64,000 bases of DNA from Azohydromonas sediminis (lineage in GTDB: Bacteria > Pseudomonadota > Gammaproteobacteria > Burkholderiales > Burkholderiaceae_C): NCBI RefSeq assembly GCF_003574675.1, contig NZ_QOAZ01000014.1, positions 1 through 64,000 of the forward strand. Direction: 5' to 3'. Under the pieces are notes generated by a model that saw only the letters and a program-made list of their open reading frames with translations, had not been told where the DNA came from and did no database searches. This document shows positions 34,996 to 46,311 of this stretch, piece after piece (position 1 is the stretch's first letter; each line of letters opens with the position of its first letter). The position numbers and the translations under genes were made by a program.

Positions 34996-35535
34996 ATGGA
35001 CCCGCGCACCCTGATCCGGCAGACGATCCGCACCGTGCCCGACTGGCCCGAGCCCGGCGTGATGTTCCGCGACATCACGCCGCTGCTCGCGCAGCCGCGC
35101 GTGTTCCGTGTGCTGATCGACCAGTTCGTGCACCGTTACTTCGACACCCGCCCCAATGCGATCGCCGGGCTCGACGCGCGCGGCTTCATCATCGGCGCGG
35201 TGGTGGCCTACGAACTCAACGTCGGCTTCGTGCCGATCCGCAAGAAGGGCAAGCTGCCGTTCGAGACGGTGGCCGAGACCTACGAGCTCGAGTACGGCAA
35301 CGCCACCGTCGAGATGCACACCGACGCCGTGCAGCCGGGCGCGCGCGTCGTGCTGATCGACGACCTGATCGCCACCGGCGGCACGATGATGGCCGGCAAG
35401 CGGCTGCTCGAGCGCCTCGGCGCGACCGTGATCGAGGGTGCCGCGATTGTCGACCTGCCCGAGCTCGGCGGCTCGAAGAAGCTGCGCGACGCGGGCCTCG
35501 CGGTGCACACGCTGGTCGAGTTCGCCGGGCACTGA
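34996..35535 (+). CDS. apt: Adenine phosphoribosyltransferase
   Basis: 179 aa. Converts adenine and PRPP to AMP in purine salvage. Family segments are IPDWPEPG-like [52 protein letters not shown] and the PRPP-binding loop [19 protein letters not shown]. Normal length, ATG start. It converges with mnmE, with 25 bp between stops. Confidence 0.97.
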   Translation: MDPRTLIRQTIRTVPDWPEPGVMFRDITPLLAQPRVFRVLIDQFVHRYFDTRPNAIAGLDARGFIIGAVVAYELNVGFVPIRKKGKLPFETVAETYELEYGNATVEMHTDAVQPGARVVLIDDLIATGGTMMAGKRLLERLGATVIEGAAIVDLPELGGSKKLRDAGLAVHTLVEFAGH

Positions 35536-35560
35536 GGCCCGCCGCGCCGCCGCCGCGCGC

Positions 35561-36976
35561 TCACTTGCCGATGCAAAAGCGCGCGAAGATCTCGCCGAGC
35601 AGCTCGTCGGGCGTCATGCGGCCGGTGATCTCGCCGAGCGCGTCGTGCGCCAGGCGCAGCTCTTCGGCGAACAGGTCCAGCGCCGGGTTCGCCGCGTGCA
35701 GATGCTCGCCTGCGCGCGCGAGGTGCGCGGCAGTGCGCCTGAGCGCCTGCACGTGGCGCGCGCGGGCGATGAACACCCCTTCGGGCACCGCGTGCCAGCC
35801 CACGTGCTCGAGCAGCGCGCGGCGCAGCGTCGCCAGCCCCTCGCCCCTGCGCGCCGACAGCGCGATCGCCCCGGCGGGCAGCGCGCGCGGCGGCGCCGCG
35901 TCGGCCTTGTTGAACACGTGCAGCACGCGCGCGTCGCCGGCCTCGGCGGCGGGCAGGCCGAGCCGCTGCGCGATCGCCGCCTCGGCGGCGTCGTAGTCAG
36001 GCTGGCCGCGGCGCGTCAGGTCATGCAGGAACAGCACGGCGTCGGCGTTGGCTATGGCCTGCCAGCTGCGCGCGACGCCGATGCGCTCGACCTCGTCGGC
36101 GGTCTCGCGCAGCCCGGCGGTGTCGACGACGTGCAGCGGCACGCCCTCGATCTGGATCGTCTGGCCGATCTGGTCGCGCGTCGTGCCCGGGATCGGCGTC
36201 ACGATGGCCAGCTCGGCGCCGGCCAGCGCGTTGAGCAGCGAGCTCTTGCCGACGTTGGGCTGGCCGGCGAGCACGACGTGGATGCCCTCGCGCAGCAGCG
36301 CGCCCTGGCGCGCGCGCTCCAGCGTCGCGTCGAGCGTGTGCACGATCGCCGCGAGCTGCCCCTCGGCGTCGGCCTGGCGCAGGAAGTCGATGTCTTCCTC
36401 GGGGAAGTCGAGCGTCGCCTCGACGAGCATGCGCAGCCGCACGATGCGCTCGCGCAGCGCCTCGACCTCGCGCGAGAACGCGCCCGACAGCGACTGGCCG
36501 GCCGAGCGCGCCGCGGCCTCGGTGCTGGCGTCGATCAGGTCGGCCACCGCCTCGGCCTGCGCGAGGTCCATCTTGCCGTTGAGGAACGCGCGCTGCGTGA
36601 ACTCGCCCGGCTCGGCCACGCGCAGCCCCGGCAGCCGCTCGCGCCCGGTTGCGGGATCCGTCTCAGCAGCCGCTTCGAGGCAGCGCGCGAGCAGCAGCTG
36701 CAGCACGACCGGACCGCCGTGGGCCTGCAGCTCGAGCACGTCTTCGCCGGTGTAGCTCGCCGGCGCCGGGAAGTGCAGCGCCAGCCCGTGGTCGATCGCG
36801 GCGCCGCGCGCATCGACGAACGCGCCGTAGACGGCGTTTCGCGGCGGCAGCGGGCGCGCGCACACCGCAGCGATCAGCGGCGCCAGATCGCGGCCCGACA
36901 CGCGCACGATGCCCACCGCACCGCGCCCGGGGGCGGTGGCGATCGCGACGATGGGGTCCGACAGGCGCGGCAGCAC
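35561..36976 (-). CDS. mnmE: tRNA modification GTPase MnmE (TrmE)
   Basis: 471 aa. Acts with MnmG on wobble U34 of tRNA. The N-terminal folate-binding domain has [20 protein letters not shown]; the inserted G domain has Walker [17 protein letters not shown], the G2 loop [24 protein letters not shown] and NKAD; the C terminus ends with the essential FCIGK. The start is GTG at 36976 ([12 protein letters not shown]); the frame is open another 46 codons but those have no family match. A 284-bp spacer separates it from yidC on the same strand. Confidence 0.96.
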   Translation of the reverse strand: MLPRLSDPIVAIATAPGRGAVGIVRVSGRDLAPLIAAVCARPLPPRNAVYGAFVDARGAAIDHGLALHFPAPASYTGEDVLELQAHGGPVVLQLLLARCLEAAAETDPATGRERLPGLRVAEPGEFTQRAFLNGKMDLAQAEAVADLIDASTEAAARSAGQSLSGAFSREVEALRERIVRLRMLVEATLDFPEEDIDFLRQADAEGQLAAIVHTLDATLERARQGALLREGIHVVLAGQPNVGKSSLLNALAGAELAIVTPIPGTTRDQIGQTIQIEGVPLHVVDTAGLRETADEVERIGVARSWQAIANADAVLFLHDLTRRGQPDYDAAEAAIAQRLGLPAAEAGDARVLHVFNKADAAPPRALPAGAIALSARRGEGLATLRRALLEHVGWHAVPEGVFIARARHVQALRRTAAHLARAGEHLHAANPALDLFAEELRLAHDALGEITGRMTPDELLGEIFARFCIGK

Positions 36977-37092
36977 GGCAGCGGATTGTCGCCGCCGTGC
37001 CGCAGGGTGTTGGCGCGGGGGGAGCGCGACGGGGTGCATCGCCCGTCGGCGCGACTCCCGAGCCGGCCGAGGCGGTCTCGGTCCGGGTCTGC

Positions 37093-37195
37093 CCCGCAAA
37101 GCCATTGTCGGCATCGCCGCGCCGGATTACACCCCGCGGCCGCGGGGAACCGCACCGCGCGCGCACTACGCCACGGCGTCGCGCGGCTTTGCGGG
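37093..37195. repeat. 11-bp inverted repeat flanking a 16-bp palindrome, upstream of mnmE
   Basis: CCCGCAAAGCC (37093-37103) and GGCTTTGCGGG (37185-37195) are perfect inverted copies 81 bp apart, and CCCCGCGGCCGCGGGG (37132-37147) is a perfect palindrome between them. The RNA of either strand could fold into a cloverleaf-like structure. The segment lies between the yidC terminator and the mnmE start. Role unknown. Confidence 0.4.
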
Positions 37196-37206
37196 CATCA
37201 CAAAGC

Positions 37207-37240
37207 GCGAAGCCCCGCGGCGGCACCGGCGGGGCTTCGC
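37207..37240 (-). terminator. Terminator-like hairpin downstream of yidC
   Basis: On the reverse strand GCGAAGCCCCGC and GCGGGGCTTCGC form a perfect 12-bp stem around a 10-nt loop, followed by GCTTTGTG. It begins 20 bp after the yidC stop codon. The T-run is short, so efficiency is uncertain. Confidence 0.65.
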
Positions 37241-37260
37241 CGCATGCGCCGATCAGGCGC

Positions 37261-38964
37261 TCACTTCGTCACGCCGAGCTGCCGGTTGATCCACCACTGC
37301 TGCGCGATCGACAGGACGTTGTTGGTCAGCCAGTACAGCACAAGACCGGCCGGGAAGAAGAAGAACATGATGCTGAACACCAGCGGCATGATCCACATCA
37401 GCTTGGCCTGCACCGGGTCCGGTGGCGTCGGGTTCAGCCAGGTCTGGAACAGGGTCGACGCCGTCATCAGCAGCGGCAGGATGAAGTACGGGTCGATCGA
37501 CGACAGGTCGGTGATCCAGCCGATCCACGGCGCGTTGCGCATCTCGACGCTGGACAGCAGCACCCAGTACAGCGCGATGAAGAACGGCATCTGCACCAGG
37601 ATCGGCAGGCAGCCGCCGAGCGGATTGACCTTCTCCTCGCGGTACAGCTTCATCATCTCCTGCTGCAGCAGCTGCGGCTTGTCCTTCAGGCGCTCGCGCA
37701 TCTCCATCATGCGCGGTCCGATGGCCTTCATCTTGGCCATGCTGCGATAGGCGCTGGCGTTGAGCCAGTAGAACGCGATCTTCAGCAGCACGACGAGCGC
37801 GACGATGGCCCAACCCCAGTTGCCGATCAGCGCGTGCAGCTCGTACAGCAGCCAGAACAGCGGCTTGGCCAGGATCGTGAACCAGCCGTAGTCCTTGACG
37901 AGGTCGAGCCCCGGCGCCAGCGCCGCGAGCCTGCGTTCCTCCTGCGGGCCGACGAACAGCGTCGCTTCATGGACCTTGCTCGCACCGGGCGCGAGCTCGC
38001 CGAGGGGCAGCACCATCGCGATCGAGTACAGGTTGTCGCCGATCTTGGCGCTGCGGAACTCGCGCGTCTGGCCCTGCGGCACCAGCCACGCCGACGCGAA
38101 GTAGTGCTGCACCATCGCGATCCAGCCGTTGTCGGCGCTGCGGTCGTGCTTGGCACTGCCCTTGGCGATGTCCTTGAAGTCGATCTTCTGGAACTTGCCC
38201 GCGTCGGTGTAGACGGCGGGCCCGGTGAACGTGAAGTAGAAAGACGACTCGCCCGGCGGCGGGTTGCCGTCGCGCACGAGCTGCAGGTACAGCTGCGGGT
38301 CGATCGTCGCGTCGGTCGAGGTGTTGACGACCTCGTGGCGCACGTCGATCGTGTACTCGCCGCGCCGCAGCGTGTAGGTCTTGACGAGCTTGCTGCCGCC
38401 GACGTCGGGCGAATCGAAGCGCAGTTCGAGCGTGTCGCGGCCGGCGGCGAGTTCACGCTCGCCGGGTGCGACGCTCATCAATGTCAGGTGGTTGGGCAGC
38501 GCGGCGCCGGCGCGTGCACTGATCAGCCCGGTCTGCGCGAGGTACAGCCGCTCGGCGCTGCGGTCGAACAGCACGACGTGGCGGCTGCGGTCCTTCTGGT
38601 CGCGCTGCTGCAGCAGTTCGACGCGCACGAGGTCGCCGCCACGGCTGTCGAAGGTCGCCCGCAGCAAGTCGGTGGTCAGCGTCACCTGCTCGCTAGCCGC
38701 TGCGGGCGTTGCAGCGCTGGCAGCCGCCGCAGGCGACGCTGCGCCGGTGCCGGTCGCAGCCGCCGGCGCCGGCAGCGAGGCCGACGACGCGGGCGCCGGC
38801 ACCCCGTTGGGCACCATGCCTTCGGCAGGCGCCGTCGCGGCGGGCTTCGGCGGCGCGCCGCCGAAGATCGAAGGCTGACCGGTGTGCTTGTTCCACGCGT
38901 CCCACAGCAGGACGAGCGACATCGTGAACACGACCCACAGCAGGGTACGGCGGATATCCGTCAT
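37261..38964 (-). CDS. yidC: Membrane protein insertase YidC
   Basis: 567 aa. An N-terminal membrane helix (RRTLLWVVFTMSLVLLWDAW) is followed by an alanine/proline-rich stretch, the periplasmic P1 domain (about 100-340) and the conserved core with five segments, including IGNWGWAIVALVVLLKIAFY, the hydrophilic-groove region and LGGCLPILVQMPFFIALYWV. It inserts membrane proteins alone or with SecYEG. The ATG overlaps the yidD stop (ATGA). It belongs to the conserved rpmH-rnpA-yidD-yidC-mnmE block. Confidence 0.97.
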   Translation of the reverse strand: MTDIRRTLLWVVFTMSLVLLWDAWNKHTGQPSIFGGAPPKPAATAPAEGMVPNGVPAPASSASLPAPAAATGTGAASPAAAASAATPAAASEQVTLTTDLLRATFDSRGGDLVRVELLQQRDQKDRSRHVVLFDRSAERLYLAQTGLISARAGAALPNHLTLMSVAPGERELAAGRDTLELRFDSPDVGGSKLVKTYTLRRGEYTIDVRHEVVNTSTDATIDPQLYLQLVRDGNPPPGESSFYFTFTGPAVYTDAGKFQKIDFKDIAKGSAKHDRSADNGWIAMVQHYFASAWLVPQGQTREFRSAKIGDNLYSIAMVLPLGELAPGASKVHEATLFVGPQEERRLAALAPGLDLVKDYGWFTILAKPLFWLLYELHALIGNWGWAIVALVVLLKIAFYWLNASAYRSMAKMKAIGPRMMEMRERLKDKPQLLQQEMMKLYREEKVNPLGGCLPILVQMPFFIALYWVLLSSVEMRNAPWIGWITDLSSIDPYFILPLLMTASTLFQTWLNPTPPDPVQAKLMWIMPLVFSIMFFFFPAGLVLYWLTNNVLSIAQQWWINRQLGVTK

Positions 38965-39245
38965 GGGATCTTTCGGTTCGGATCGGAAGCCAGGAAGCCG
39001 AACAGGCGCGGGGGTGACTCGGGCACCGGGTCGCAGCCGCCGTCACACCATGGGTGGCAACGCAGCACGCGCGCAACGGTCAGGTAGCTGCCCACGAGCG
39101 CGCCGTGGCGCTCGAGCGCCTCGAGCGAATAGGCCGAGCACGTCGGGTAGAAACGGCACGCGCTGCCCAGCCAGGGGCTGAGCAGCAGCCGATAGGCCCG
39201 CACGAGGCCGATCAGCAGCTGGCGGGGCCAGTGGCGCGGTGACAT
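38961..39245 (-). CDS. yidD: Membrane protein insertion efficiency factor YidD
   Basis: 94 aa. The family core LLIGLVRAYRLLLSPWLGSA and CRFYPTCSAYSLEALERHG plus RVLRCHPWCDGGCDPVPES with the conserved cysteines is complete. It is a small membrane-associated protein that helps YidC and Sec-dependent insertion. The ATG at 39245 is 17 bp downstream of the rnpA stop; the frame is open further upstream inside rnpA, without family match. It overlaps yidC by 4 bp. Confidence 0.95.
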   Translation of the reverse strand: MSPRHWPRQLLIGLVRAYRLLLSPWLGSACRFYPTCSAYSLEALERHGALVGSYLTVARVLRCHPWCDGGCDPVPESPPRLFGFLASDPNRKIP

Positions 39246-39262
39246 CGCGAACCGCCTCGCGT

Positions 39263-39718
39263 TCAGCGCCGCGTGGCTGCGGCTGCGGCCACGAGCAGCG
39301 CGTCGAGTTCGCCGCGCACCGCCTGACGCAATGCCGTCGATGCCGCCGACGGGTACCGCTGCGAATCGAAGCCGCTGCGCAGGCGCAACACCCACAACCC
39401 GCCCGGCAGCGCCGCCGCGTGCCGCTGCAGCGCCGCACGCATCTGACGCTTGAGCAGTTGCCGCGTCACGGCGCGACGCGCGAAGCGTCTCGGCACGACG
39501 AGACCGAGCCACTGGCCCGGCCGAAACTTGTCCACAGGTTCGGCAGCGTCGCGGTCGGTCTTTGTGGACAACTTTTCCGCAGAGACGGTTGGCGGCCGCC
39601 CTCGCGCGCGCGACGGCTCATCGGCCACGTGATGAGCAGCGAAGTGAGCACTTCGCGCTTTCGGAGCCGTCGCGAGCACGCGCTGGAAATCGACGCTGTG
39701 GACGACGCGGCCGGGCAT
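39263..39718 (-). CDS. rnpA: Ribonuclease P protein component
   Basis: 151 aa basic protein, longer than the usual 115-125. DFQRVLATAPKARSAHFAAH and the RNR-like motif RFARRAVTRQLLKRQMRAAL identify it. An insertion of about 35 residues (about 36-70, with EKLSTKTDRDAAEPVDKF) lies after the first strand. The codons for LSTK and VDK in this insertion read as inverted DnaA-box-like nonamers. ATG 39718 is used; it has no clear ribosome-binding site and lies 17 bp after rpmH, so coupled translation is likely. Confidence 0.88.
   Translation of the reverse strand: MPGRVVHSVDFQRVLATAPKARSAHFAAHHVADEPSRARGRPPTVSAEKLSTKTDRDAAEPVDKFRPGQWLGLVVPRRFARRAVTRQLLKRQMRAALQRHAAALPGGLWVLRLRSGFDSQRYPSAASTALRQAVRGELDALLVAAAAATRR
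39528..39536 (+). promoter_or_regulatory. DnaA-box-like nonamer in rnpA
   Basis: TTGTCCACA, one mismatch from TTATCCACA. An inverted copy TGTGGACAA lies at 39563-39571. Confidence 0.45.
39563..39571 (-). promoter_or_regulatory. DnaA-box-like nonamer in rnpA (inverted copy)
   Basis: TGTGGACAA, the reverse complement of TTGTCCACA, one mismatch from consensus. Confidence 0.45.
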
Positions 39719-39735
39719 GCGGCGCGCCGCGGCAC

Positions 39736-39870
39736 TCAGACGGCCAGACGTTTGCGGCCCTTGGCGCGGCGGGCGTTGAGGACCTTGCGGCCACCACGCG
39801 TCTTCATGCGCACGAGAAAGCCGTGCGTGCGTGCGCGGCGGGTCTTCGAGGGCTGATAGGTGCGTTTCAT
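39736..39870 (-). CDS. rpmH: Ribosomal protein L34
   Basis: 44 aa: [20 protein letters not shown] and then [20 protein letters not shown] ending RLAV. It matches L34 over its full length. The gene opens the rpmH-rnpA-yidD-yidC-mnmE block running away from the origin and its start faces dnaA across a 438-bp spacer. Confidence 0.98.
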   Translation of the reverse strand: MKRTYQPSKTRRARTHGFLVRMKTRGGRKVLNARRAKGRKRLAV

Positions 39871-40204
39871 GATGCTTCCTTCGCTGCAAATCGGTTCGTC
39901 CAGCGCCTGCGCAGGGCCACGGCAGTCGAGACAAGACAGTCATTGCCGGTTCGACGGCCACCGCCCATGGACTTCGATAGCGGCACACGCTGCGACCGCC
40001 TCGGCCCGCATCCGGTCGTGATGCCGGCGTGATGCGCAACCGCGAAGCCGCCCCGGGGCGCCGCCCGAGGACACGCGGCTCGCACACGACGCGGCGCCGC
40101 ACTCGACTTCGGGAAACTGCGCATTACAGCAAAAACCCCGTTATCGGTCAACGACTTGCACGACGGCATGCGGCTTCGGAGGGCCTTGACGCGGATTGCA
40201 GCGC

Positions 40205-40213
40205 TGTGGATAA
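40205..40213 (-). promoter_or_regulatory. DnaA box, perfect consensus
   Basis: TGTGGATAA is the exact reverse complement of TTATCCACA, 96 bp before the dnaA start. Confidence 0.8.
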
Positions 40214-40265
40214 CCACGGCTTCGGCACCCTGGCCGGCATAGAATGCGCTGCTGCACATCGCGCG

Positions 40266-40274
40266 TTCTCCACA
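40266..40274 (+). promoter_or_regulatory. DnaA box near the dnaA start
   Basis: TTCTCCACA has one mismatch to TTATCCACA and lies 35 bp before the dnaA start codon, where it could serve autoregulation. Confidence 0.55.
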
Positions 40275-40308
40275 AGAACGAACCCCACCCGATCGACAAG
40301 AGGGCCGC

Positions 40309-41703
40309 TTGGAAATCCCCCGTCACGCCGACCTGTGGCAGCGCGGTTGCGACCGTCTGGCCGCCGAACTGCCCGAACAGCAGTTCAACACCTGGATTCG
40401 TCCGCTGCCGCCGGCCGACGTCGCCGACCACGGCGACACCGCCACCGTCAGGCTGAGCGTGCCCAACCGCTTCAAGCTCGACTGGATCCGTTCGCAGTAC
40501 GGCGCGCGCATCGAGGGGCTGTTGAGCGAGCTCGCCGGCAAGCCGGTGCGCCTCGAGCTGAACCTGGCCGCGCGCAGCCCGGCCGCCGCGCCCGCCGTGG
40601 CGGCACCCGCGTCGCCACCGACGCTGGCCAGCGCCGCGCTGCAGGCACCTACCGCCGCGGCGATCAGCGTGCCGGCGCTGCCACCGCACCGCCTGAACCC
40701 GGCGCTGACCTTCGACACGCTGGTGGCCGGCCGCGCGAACCAGATGGCGCGCACCGCCGCGCTGCACGTGGCCGGCGCGCCGGGGCAGATGTACAACCCC
40801 CTGTTCATCTACGGCGGCGTCGGCCTGGGCAAGACGCACCTGATCCACGCCGTGGGCAACGCGCTGCTGAAGGACCGGCCGAGCGCGCGCGTGCTGTACC
40901 TGCACGCCGAGCAGTTCATCAGCGACGTCGTCAAGAACTACCAGCGCAAGACCTTCGACGAACTGAAGGCGAAGTACCACGCACTCGACCTGCTGCTGAT
41001 CGACGACGTGCAGTTCTTCGCCGGCAAGGAGCGCACGCAGGAGGAGTTCTTCAACGCCTTCGAGGCGCTGCTGGCCAAGCGTGCGCACATCATCATGACC
41101 AGCGACACCTACCCGAAGGGACTGGTCGACATCGACGAGCGGCTCACCAGCCGCTTCGACGCCGGGCTGACGGTCGCGATCGAGCCGCCCGAGCTCGAGA
41201 TGCGTGTGGCGATCCTGATCAAGAAGTCGCAGGCCGAGGGCACCGAGATGCCCGAGGACGTCGCGTTCTTCATCGCGAAAAACGTGCGCGCGAACGTGCG
41301 CGAGCTCGAAGGCGCGCTGCGCAAGGTGCTCGCCTACAGCCGCTTCAGCCAGAAGGAGATCAACATCGGCCTCGCACGCGAGGCGCTGAAGGACCTGCTG
41401 TCGATCCAGAACCGCCAGGTCTCGGTCGAGAACATCCAGAAGACGGTGGCCGACTTCTACAAGATCAAGGTCGCCGACATGTACAGCAAGAAGCGCCCGG
41501 CCTCGATCGCGCGGCCGCGCCAGATCGCGATGTACCTGGCCAAGGAGATGACACAGAAGAGCCTGCCCGAGATCGGCGAGCTGTTCGGCGGGCGCGACCA
41601 CACCACGGTGCTGCACGCGGTGCGCAAGATCGGCGGGGAGCGACAGAAGAACGGCGAGCTCAACCAGCAGCTGCACGTGCTCGAGCAGACGCTCAAGGGC
41701 TGA
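40309..41703 (+). CDS. dnaA: Chromosomal replication initiator protein DnaA
   Basis: 464 aa. Domain I begins [20 protein letters not shown]; domain II is a short Ala/Pro-rich linker (about 90-125); domain III is the AAA+ ATPase with Walker [21 protein letters not shown] and Walker [21 protein letters not shown]; domain IV ends with the DNA-reading signature [17 protein letters not shown]. The start is a TTG preceded by AAGAGGG; no other start codon is available in frame upstream. It unwinds oriC and regulates its own gene; DnaA boxes lie on both sides. Confidence 0.98.
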   Translation: MEIPRHADLWQRGCDRLAAELPEQQFNTWIRPLPPADVADHGDTATVRLSVPNRFKLDWIRSQYGARIEGLLSELAGKPVRLELNLAARSPAAAPAVAAPASPPTLASAALQAPTAAAISVPALPPHRLNPALTFDTLVAGRANQMARTAALHVAGAPGQMYNPLFIYGGVGLGKTHLIHAVGNALLKDRPSARVLYLHAEQFISDVVKNYQRKTFDELKAKYHALDLLLIDDVQFFAGKERTQEEFFNAFEALLAKRAHIIMTSDTYPKGLVDIDERLTSRFDAGLTVAIEPPELEMRVAILIKKSQAEGTEMPEDVAFFIAKNVRANVRELEGALRKVLAYSRFSQKEINIGLAREALKDLLSIQNRQVSVENIQKTVADFYKIKVADMYSKKRPASIARPRQIAMYLAKEMTQKSLPEIGELFGGRDHTTVLHAVRKIGGERQKNGELNQQLHVLEQTLKG

Positions 41704-41751
41704 ACCCGGGCCGCCGGCGACGCTGGGGACAACTTCCGAACAAGCCCGCCC

Positions 41752-41760
41752 TCATCCACA
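41752..41760 (+). promoter_or_regulatory. DnaA-box-like nonamer in the dnaA-dnaN spacer
   Basis: TCATCCACA, one mismatch from TTATCCACA, 49 bp after dnaA. Confidence 0.5.
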
Positions 41761-41869
41761 GCCCCGCGCCGAACAGCGAAGTTGTCGTCGTTCGTCGCGC
41801 GCCCGATACCGACTCGCCCCACACCGTTCAGCGCACGCCAAGCCCTTGTCGGAAAAGGCGAAAATCACG

Positions 41870-41878
41870 TTCTCCACA
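41870..41878 (+). promoter_or_regulatory. DnaA-box-like nonamer upstream of dnaN
   Basis: TTCTCCACA, identical to the copy at 40266-40274, 45 bp before dnaN. Confidence 0.5.
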
Positions 41879-41922
41879 GATCCGGCGCGGCTCTACCAGA
41901 ACCACCAGTCCAAGAGGAAGAC

Positions 41923-43044
41923 ATGATCGTCTTGAAAGCAGCACAAGAACAACTGCTGGGCGCGCTGCAGTCGGTGGCCGGCATCGTCGAGCGCCGCCAC
42001 ACGCTGCCGATCCTGGCCAACGTGCTGCTGCGCAAGAACGGCCCGACGATCGAGCTGACGACGAGCGACCTCGAGATCCAGGTGCGCACGCGCGCCGAGC
42101 TCGGCGGCGACGACGGGACGTTCGCGACGACGGTGGGGGCGCGCAAGCTGATCGACATCCTGCGCTCGCTGCCGCCCGACCAGACGGTGACGCTGTCGTC
42201 GAGCGCGAACAAGCTGACGCTGCAAGGCGGCAAGAGCCGCTTCACGCTGCAGACGCTGCCGGCCGAGGACTTCCCGCTCGTCAACGAGTCGGCCGAGTTC
42301 GGCCCGGCGTTCTCGGTGCCGCAGGCCGTGCTGCGCGGGCTCATCAACCAGGTGCACTTCGCGATGGCAGTGCACGACATCCGCTACTACCTCAACGGCA
42401 TCCTGTTCGTCGCCGAGGGCAAGACGCTGACGCTGGTCGCCACCGACGGCCACCGCCTCGCGCTTGCGCAGGCCACGCTCGATGCCGAGATTCCGAAGCA
42501 GGAAGTCATCCTGCCGCGCAAGACGGTGCTCGAGCTGCAGCGGCTGCTCAAGGACGACAAGAAGGACGAGGTCGGTGCCGAGGTCGCACCGATCGAGATG
42601 CGCTTCGCGAGCAACCAGGCCAAGTTCCGCTTCTCGGGCATGGAGTTCGTCACCAAGCTGGTAGAGGGCAAGTTCCCCGACTACAACCGCGTGATCCCGA
42701 AGAACCACAAGAACGCCGTCACGCTCGGCCGCGAGCCGCTGCTCGCCGCGCTGCAGCGCGCGGCGATCCTCACGAGCGAGAAGTTCAAGGGCGTGCGCCT
42801 GAACTTCGAGCCCGGGTTGCTGCGCATCGCGTCGAGCAATGCCGAGCAGGAAGAAGCGAAGGAAGAACTCGAGATCGACTACGCCGGCGACGCGATCGAG
42901 ATCGGCTTCAACGTCACGTACCTGATCGACGCGCTGGCCAACATCGACGCCGAGATGGTCAAGATCGAGCTGCAGGACGCCAACGCCAGTGCGCTGATCA
43001 CCGTGCCCGGCCAGTCCGGGTTCAAGTACGTCGTGATGCCGATG

Positions 43045-43053
<9 letters not shown>
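41923..43053 (+). CDS. dnaN: DNA polymerase III beta sliding clamp
   Basis: 376 aa. The three clamp subdomains are complete: start MIVLKAAQEQLLGALQSVAG, GIVERRHTLPILANVLLRK, middle VHDIRYYLNGILFVAEGKTL and TDGHRLALAQ, end GQSGFKYVVMPMRI. The ATG at 41923 follows AAGAGGAAG; the frame extends 47 codons further upstream without family match. It encircles DNA and holds the polymerase. Its last codons and stop are part of a 14-bp perfect hairpin. Confidence 0.98.
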
Positions 43054-45675
<2,622 letters not shown>

Positions 45676-45734
45676 CGATATAGCGTTCGGCCTCGACCGG
45701 CGCCGTCGGCGGGGTGCGACGCCACCGCGCGCCG

Positions 45735-46250
45735 TCAGCCTGCTTCGCTGGGCGCGCGGCTGAGCTCGTTGTTCGCGGTCACGAGCGTGCGCAGCATGCG
45801 CATGAACTCGCGTCGCTGCGCCGGTGGCAGCGGCTCGAGGATGCGGGCCTGCGCCCGGTGCATCGCCGGCACGATCTGCGCCAGCAGTTCGAGTCCCTCG
45901 GCGGTCGGGGTCAGCAGCCGCACGCGCCGATCGTCAGGCGAGGCATTGCGCTGCACCAGCCCGCGCGCCTCGAGGCGATCGATGACGCCGGCCAGCGTCG
46001 AGGTGTCCAGCCCGATCGAACGCGCCAGCGTGCGCTGGTCGACGCCCGGCTGGTTGGCGATCGCCTGCAGCGCCGCGTACTGCACCGGCGTCACGCCGGC
46101 TGCCTCGGTTTCCTGCAGAAAGATCGCCACCGCGATCTGGTGCAGGCGGCGAATGAAGTGGCCCGGCAACTCGCCGAGGTCGACAACCGGGGGGTCGGCA
46201 CGAGGCATGATCGGTGGATCGGGGGTTAACCCTGATGCAATGGATTTCAT
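45735..46250 (-). CDS. MarR family transcriptional regulator of gentisate genes
   Basis: 171 aa winged-helix protein: VTPVQYAALQAIANQPGVDQ, RTLARSIGLDTSTLAGVIDR and LEARGLVQRNASPDDRRVRL form the HTH and wing. It is divergent from the 3-hydroxybenzoate operon and should repress it, released by an aromatic acid; that is inference from position and family. AGGA lies 6 bp before the ATG at 46250, which favours this start over an ATG 14 codons later. An inverted repeat fit for a MarR dimer lies in the shared promoter region. Confidence 0.9.
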   Translation of the reverse strand: MKSIASGLTPDPPIMPRADPPVVDLGELPGHFIRRLHQIAVAIFLQETEAAGVTPVQYAALQAIANQPGVDQRTLARSIGLDTSTLAGVIDRLEARGLVQRNASPDDRRVRLLTPTAEGLELLAQIVPAMHRAQARILEPLPPAQRREFMRMLRTLVTANNELSRAPSEAG

Positions 46251-46272
46251 TTTATTCCTACACTAATCGTCA

Positions 46273-46293
46273 GTACACACATCATCAGTGTAC
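46273..46293. promoter_or_regulatory. Candidate MarR operator in the divergent promoter region
   Basis: GTACAC-N9-GTGTAC, a perfect 6-bp inverted repeat; the right arm is part of AGTGTAC, and the related TACACT occurs at 46259-46264. It lies in the 61-bp gap between the regulator and the monooxygenase and would cover both promoters. Confidence 0.55.
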
Positions 46294-46311
46294 ATAAGAC
46301 AGGAGACCGCG

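Larger units (their letters stand above)
39871..40308. other. Probable replication origin (oriC) spacer between rpmH and dnaA
   Basis: 438 bp without a gene, at the position where many proteobacteria have oriC. It holds one perfect DnaA box (TGTGGATAA, 40205-40213), a one-mismatch box (TTCTCCACA, 40266-40274) and a relatively AT-rich patch (GCATTACAGCAAAAACC near 40117-40133) that could unwind. More boxes lie in rnpA and in the dnaA-dnaN gap, so the functional origin may extend either way. A GC-skew plot of the chromosome would settle it. Confidence 0.55.
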
